Source: an uncultured Clostridia bacterium (GTDB lineage: Bacteria > Bacillota > Clostridia > Oscillospirales > CAG-272). From it: DNA of 8,502 bases. The notes under the pieces are model-generated. The model ran no database searches and had not been told where the DNA came from. It was given only the letters and a program-made list of their open reading frames with translations. Below, in pieces: positions 6,053 to 8,502 of the stretch. Position 1 is the stretch's first letter. The number at the start of each line of letters is the position of its first letter. Made by a program: the position numbers and the translations under genes. The stretch is from positions 1 to 8,502 of the forward strand of contig CAMETB010000056.1 of the NCBI GenBank assembly GCA_945936265.1. Direction: 5' to 3'.

Positions 6053-6134
6053 ATTATCTCCCTCCGACGGCATTATCCGTATCAGGTTAAAGGGTTCGGA
6101 ACGAGTCCGTCTCAGCCTAAGCACCCCCGATATT
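6053..6134 (-). promoter_or_regulatory. TPP riboswitch (THI element) aptamer
   Basis: On the minus strand the conserved THI-box words occur in order: GGGGGTGC (6128-6121), GGCTGAGA (6117-6110), ACCCTTTAACCTGATACGG, then ATAATGCCGTCGGAGGGA (ending at 6059). The closing helix P1 is formed by TATC (6132-6129) with GATA (6058-6055). All core parts of the aptamer are present, so it should bind thiamine pyrophosphate. It lies between a strong promoter and a terminator in front of thiT, giving feedback control of thiamine uptake. Confidence 0.97.
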
Positions 6135-6152
6135 CTTTTGTACGACGCATAC

Positions 6153-6181
6153 ATTCTAACACCGCAAAACTGCTTTGTCAA
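6153..6181 (-). promoter_or_regulatory. Strong promoter for the TPP riboswitch and thiT
   Basis: TTGACA (6181-6176) and TAGAAT (6158-6153) are separated by 17 bp on the minus strand, a near-perfect sigma-A promoter. The start would be near 6146, about 12 nt before the aptamer. It lies 19 bp after the thiN stop. Confidence 0.85.
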
Positions 6182-6200
6182 GTATCAGAAGATATTTTCG

Positions 6201-6857
6201 TCAAAAAAGTTGTGCATTATCCGAAAAATCTGAAAAGCATTCGTAATTTTTCTTTGAAGTGATAATAATAAGCGTTCCCTTCTCCACAGATATTTCGGAC
6301 TCTTTCCCGACAAACTCGTTGCTCACGCCGAGCGGCACGGTATTTTTAAGTTCCGCTTTATCAAGTGAGTAATAAAGTCCCGTTTCAGAAACTCCGTATG
6401 ATATATCACAAAAAGAAAATACGGAAATTCTCCCCTCTGCTCTTTTATCGAAACGGACGGAAGAATTGCATAAGCCGAAAATCACGGTTTCACCATAAAT
6501 AAAGTTTATCTTTATTCCCATACCGGTATATTTTGCAATCAGTGCAACATTGGCAAGAGTATGGTCAATCATACCGCCTATTGCGCCGTAAACACATATT
6601 TTTTTGTAGCCTTTCGACACGGCGTATTCCATCGCAAGCGCACTGTCCGTATCGTCCTTCTCTTTCGGATACGTCACTATATTTTCACATTCGATTTTAC
6701 CTGTATACGAATCGAAATCGCCTATTACCGCGTCTGGGCGGATATTATTTTCTACAAGTGTCGAATATCCTTTATCGGCGGCTATGACGAGATCGCTCTC
6801 ATCGGGTATAAAATCGAGCTTTGTGTAAAGAGCGCAAACTATATAACAAGTATTCAT
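6201..6857 (-). CDS. thiN: Thiamine pyrophosphokinase
   Basis: This 218-residue cytosolic enzyme transfers pyrophosphate from ATP to thiamine to make TPP. Family motifs are visible: AADKGYSTL (26-34), DAVIGDFDS (42-50, metal and pyrophosphate binding), PKEKDDTDSALA (64-75), GAIGGMIDHTLAN (91-103) and the C-terminal GVSNEF (177-182) before a beta-rich end. The usual GGR-x-DH motif has Met96 in place of Arg. Length matches the family (about 210-220). The frame continues 34 codons upstream, but that part is the complement of a tRNA gene. I therefore start at the ATG of 6857, which has GAGGGA (6867-6862) just before it. The gene follows a tRNA terminator directly, with no clear promoter of its own, and precedes the riboswitch-thiT unit with no terminator between. 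Transcripts from thiN would therefore meet the TPP riboswitch before thiT. Confidence 0.93.
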   Translation of the reverse strand: MNTCYIVCALYTKLDFIPDESDLVIAADKGYSTLVENNIRPDAVIGDFDSYTGKIECENIVTYPKEKDDTDSALAMEYAVSKGYKKICVYGAIGGMIDHTLANVALIAKYTGMGIKINFIYGETVIFGLCNSSVRFDKRAEGRISVFSFCDISYGVSETGLYYSLDKAELKNTVPLGVSNEFVGKESEISVEKGTLIIITSKKNYECFSDFSDNAQLF

Positions 6858-6871
6858 TTCATCCCTCGCAA

Positions 6872-6907
6872 TAAAATAAAAAATCCCGAATGCCGAAGCA
6901 TCCGGGA
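6872..6907 (-). terminator. Intrinsic terminator after tRNA-Val
   Basis: On the minus strand TCCCGGATGC (6907-6898) pairs with GCATTCGGGA (6893-6884), with one G-T wobble, around a TTCG tetraloop. TTTTTTATTTT follows. It starts 4 bp after the tRNA CCA end and finishes about 5 bp before the thiN ribosome site. Confidence 0.92.
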
Positions 6908-6910
6908 CTT

Positions 6911-6987
6911 TGGTGGAGACAACAAGACTTGAACTTGTGACCCCTTGCATGTCAAGCAAGTACTCTGACCAACTGAGCTATGCCTCC
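6911..6987 (-). tRNA. tRNA-Val, anticodon GAC
   Basis: A complete cloverleaf of 77 nt including an encoded CCA. The acceptor stem GGAGGCA pairs with TGTCTCC (one G-T), with discriminator A. The D-arm begins GCTCAGTTGG. The anticodon stem CTTGC/GCAAG encloses the 7-nt loop TTGACAT with anticodon GAC at 6953-6951, which reads the Val codons GUC and GUU. The variable loop is short, and the T-arm is ACAAG-TTCAAGT-CTTGT. It has its own promoter (7005-7033) and terminator, so it is a single-gene unit. Confidence 0.97.
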
Positions 6988-7004
6988 GTATGTCCTGCCC
7001 CTAT

Positions 7005-7033
7005 ATTAAATCATACTTTTTCCCGCTTGTCAA
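7005..7033 (-). promoter_or_regulatory. Promoter for tRNA-Val
   Basis: TTGACA (7033-7028) and TTTAAT (7010-7005) are separated by 17 bp on the minus strand, with TG one base before the -10. A GC-rich stretch GGGGCAGG follows about 4 bases after the -10, like the discriminators of stringently controlled stable-RNA promoters. The start would be near 6998, about 11 nt before the mature tRNA. Confidence 0.75.
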
Positions 7034-7080
7034 GTGTTTTTTTATTTTCACAAAAAAATGCTTCCTATATTCCCCTTAAA

Positions 7081-7104
7081 GAATAAAATTTGCAAATTAA
7101 ATTC
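7081..7104. promoter_or_regulatory. 24-bp interrupted palindrome, candidate operator of the MATE gene
   Basis: A perfect 12-bp palindrome AATTTGCAAATT (7087-7098) is flanked, two bases away on each side, by complementary GAAT (7081-7084) and ATTC (7101-7104). In all 20 of 24 positions are symmetric. It ends 9 bp before the -35 of the MATE promoter, a usual place for a dimeric regulator. No regulator gene is visible in the window. Confidence 0.5.
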
Positions 7105-7113
7105 TATTATCTA

Positions 7114-7142
7114 TTGACTTTTCGCAAACGTGAGGATAAAAT
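7114..7142 (+). promoter_or_regulatory. Promoter for the MATE efflux gene
   Basis: TTGACT (7114-7119) and TAAAAT (7137-7142) are separated by 17 bp. Transcription would begin near 7149, about 25 nt before the ATG at 7174. The in-frame ATG at 7141 falls inside the -10 and so would not be in the message. Confidence 0.75.
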
Positions 7143-7173
7143 GTGTATGGATAAAATTTTACGGAGTTGTATT

Positions 7174-8502
7174 ATGCAGAAACTCAAAAACATAGATATG
7201 ACAAACGGCCCTCTTTTCTCAAAGATCGTCCTGTTTGTTTTGCCGCTTATGGCAACAAATCTTTTACAAGTCCTTTATAACACGGCTGATATGATAGTAG
7301 TCAGTATGTCTACGGAAGCGGATGCCGTGGGCGCCATAGGAATTACCGGTGCTCTTATAAATCTGGTCTTAAATGTGTTTATGGGCTTTGCGACGGGCGC
7401 AAATGTAGTAGTGGCGCGTTGCATTGGCGCAGGCGACGACAAAATGACATCAAAGGCGGTTCACACCTCAATTATCGTAAGCCTTATTTTCGGGCTTATA
7501 GGAGGCGCTATCGGAATAGCCGTTGCACGCCCGGTCCTCATACTTATGGACGCAAGAGGAAAACTCCTCGATCTTGCCACAGTTTACACACAGATATATT
7601 TTGCAAGTGCGCCGTTTATATCGATAACGAACTGTGCAATTTCCATATTCAGAGCAAAAGGAGACACCAAGACCCCTCTTTTTGTTCTGACTGCATCCGG
7701 TCTTATAAACGTAATTCTCAATCTCGTTTTCGTACTCGTTCTCGGCCGCTCGGCAGACGGAGTTGCGCTGGCAACCGCGGCGTCAAATATAGTCGCGTCA
7801 TTCCTTTTGATTTTTTTGCTTATGCGTGAAAAAGGCTCCTGCCGTTTTTCTTTCAAAGATATGCGCATAGACAAAAACTCTTTCACGGATGTATTAAAGA
7901 TAGGCTTACCTGCAGGAATTCAGGGCTCTCTTTTCTCTCTTTCCAACATGATAATTCAATCATCCGTTTTGCAGGTAAACAACGCAGTTTGCCCGCCCGG
8001 CAGTGAGTTTCAACCAGTCGTAAAAGGCAATTCCGCAACAGCAAATCTTGAAGGCTTCATCTATACGGCAACCAACTCCGTATATCAGGCGTCTATTACT
8101 TTTACGAGTCAGAATGTAGGAGCAGGAAAATTTTCAAGAATAAAAAAGGTTATGAAATGTTGCTATTCACTGACATTTTGCATAGCGATAATTTTCAGCG
8201 GAATTATGCTCGGTCTTTCAAAGCAACTCCTCTCTCTTTACGGAATTTTCGAAGGTGCGGAAGGAACCCTTGAAAGAATAGCATACAATACCGCAATAGA
8301 GCGAATGCTTTATATGTTTACAACATACTTTCTGCTCGCATTTATGGAAGTGGGCAGCGGAGTTGTGAGAGGCCTCGGAAAATCGACCGCATCAACGATT
8401 ATATCTCTTGTCGGCTCATGCATAATGCGGATTGTATGGATAGCCACCGTGTTCAGAGCGCATCCTACGCTCGGTACTATATTTATTTCGTATCCTATTT
8501 CA
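7174..8502 (+). CDS. MATE family multidrug efflux protein, 3' end missing
   Basis: The frame is open from the ATG at 7174 to the window edge: 443 residues with no stop, close to the family's usual 445-470, so only the very end is missing. MATE proteins have 12 membrane helices in two related halves and export drugs, dyes or metabolites in exchange for Na+ or H+. The N-terminus MQKLKNIDMTNGPLFSKIVL leads into VLPLMATNLLQVLYNTADM (residues 22-40), the hallmark of TM1 in clostridial MATEs. The second-half hallmark is IGLPAGIQGSLFSLSNM, and then FTSQNVGAGK (309-318) and the amphipathic VGSGVVRGLGKS region. A polar loop near residues 268-293 (VNNAVCPPGSEFQP, then VVKGNSATANLEG) is longer than in NorM-type proteins. 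The start has GGAG at 7163-7166, 7 bases upstream. ATGs at 7141 and 7147 are in frame, but 7141 overlaps the promoter -10 and 7147 lies at or before the expected transcript start. Confidence 0.93.
   Translation, partial: MQKLKNIDMTNGPLFSKIVLFVLPLMATNLLQVLYNTADMIVVSMSTEADAVGAIGITGALINLVLNVFMGFATGANVVVARCIGAGDDKMTSKAVHTSIIVSLIFGLIGGAIGIAVARPVLILMDARGKLLDLATVYTQIYFASAPFISITNCAISIFRAKGDTKTPLFVLTASGLINVILNLVFVLVLGRSADGVALATAASNIVASFLLIFLLMREKGSCRFSFKDMRIDKNSFTDVLKIGLPAGIQGSLFSLSNMIIQSSVLQVNNAVCPPGSEFQPVVKGNSATANLEGFIYTATNSVYQASITFTSQNVGAGKFSRIKKVMKCCYSLTFCIAIIFSGIMLGLSKQLLSLYGIFEGAEGTLERIAYNTAIERMLYMFTTYFLLAFMEVGSGVVRGLGKSTASTIISLVGSCIMRIVWIATVFRAHPTLGTIFISYPIS

Noticed and set aside
6858..6959. 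A 34-codon N-terminal extension of thiamine pyrophosphokinase
   Set aside because: This stretch is the complement of the tRNA-Val 3' half and its terminator, not coding sequence, and the family starts at the inner Met.
7035..7066. T-run and A-run that could fold as a hairpin upstream of the MATE gene
   Set aside because: The stem is only A-T pairs with no GC core, and no gene ends there on either strand, so a terminator is not supported.
7141..7173. Upstream in-frame ATGs for the MATE gene, one preceded by GAGG
   Set aside because: The first ATG is part of the promoter -10 and the second is at or before the expected transcript start; the ATG at 7174 has a GGAG site and gives the usual family N-terminus.
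7419..7829. A 136-codon plus-strand frame
   Set aside because: It lies inside the MATE gene in a different frame and is rich in Arg, Ser and Cys without family similarity.
1..8502. A mobile element, defence island, toxin-antitoxin pair or CRISPR array
   Set aside because: No transposase, integrase, nuclease, repeat-spacer pattern or flanking repeat was seen. The genes are ordinary chromosomal ones, and no clear change in base or codon use was seen along the window.

Overview
The window looks like ordinary chromosome from a low-to-mid GC Firmicute, most likely a gut member of class Clostridia. Supporting signs are the AGGAGG-type ribosome sites before most genes, sigma-A-like promoters (TTGACA / TAGAAT or TAAAAT), a diderm-free lipoprotein signal, an ECF-type thiamine S component behind a TPP riboswitch, and heavy use of ATA (Ile) and AGA (Arg) codons. 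The species cannot be named from the sequence. No insertion sequence, phage gene, CRISPR array or integrase is visible. No gene-free stretch exceeds about 215 bases, and most of the longer gaps hold promoters, terminators or the riboswitch.

Left part (1-1900): the 3' end of a DUF4956 membrane protein gene (+) converges on a small lipoprotein gene (-), and the two share a hairpin terminator. Across a 208-bp divergent promoter region lies a short-chain dehydrogenase/reductase (SDR) gene (+). It ends in a second hairpin shared with the next convergent gene.

Middle (1893-5290, all minus strand, so read right to left): L-fucose isomerase (fucI) has its own consensus promoter. It is followed 40 bp later by a sugar-phosphate nucleotidyltransferase of unknown specificity, and 85 bp after that by a small helical protein that resembles DUF2383/ferritin-like proteins. 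The first two look like one transcription unit. Pairing fucose isomerase with a nucleotidyltransferase, with no fucK/fucA/fucU in view, is the least expected arrangement here.

Thiamine block (5251-6857, minus strand): thiN (thiamine pyrophosphokinase) is followed by a strong promoter, a complete TPP riboswitch with an intrinsic terminator, and thiT (ECF thiamine-binding S component). Uptake is therefore under direct TPP feedback, while the kinase lies upstream of the riboswitch promoter. ThiT imports thiamine with shared ECF energising subunits that are not in this window, and ThiN turns it into TPP, which closes the loop.

Right part (6872-8502): a tRNA-Val(GAC) gene (-) with its own promoter and a UUCG-loop terminator is divergent from a MATE-family efflux pump gene (+) that runs off the window end. 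A 24-bp interrupted palindrome sits just upstream of the pump's promoter.

I found no convincing previously undescribed multi-gene system. The best leads are the candidate operators (MATE, fucI and SDR promoters), a possible RBS-sequestering leader on the DUF2383-like gene, the fucI-nucleotidyltransferase pair, and the placement of thiN between a tRNA terminator and a riboswitch.
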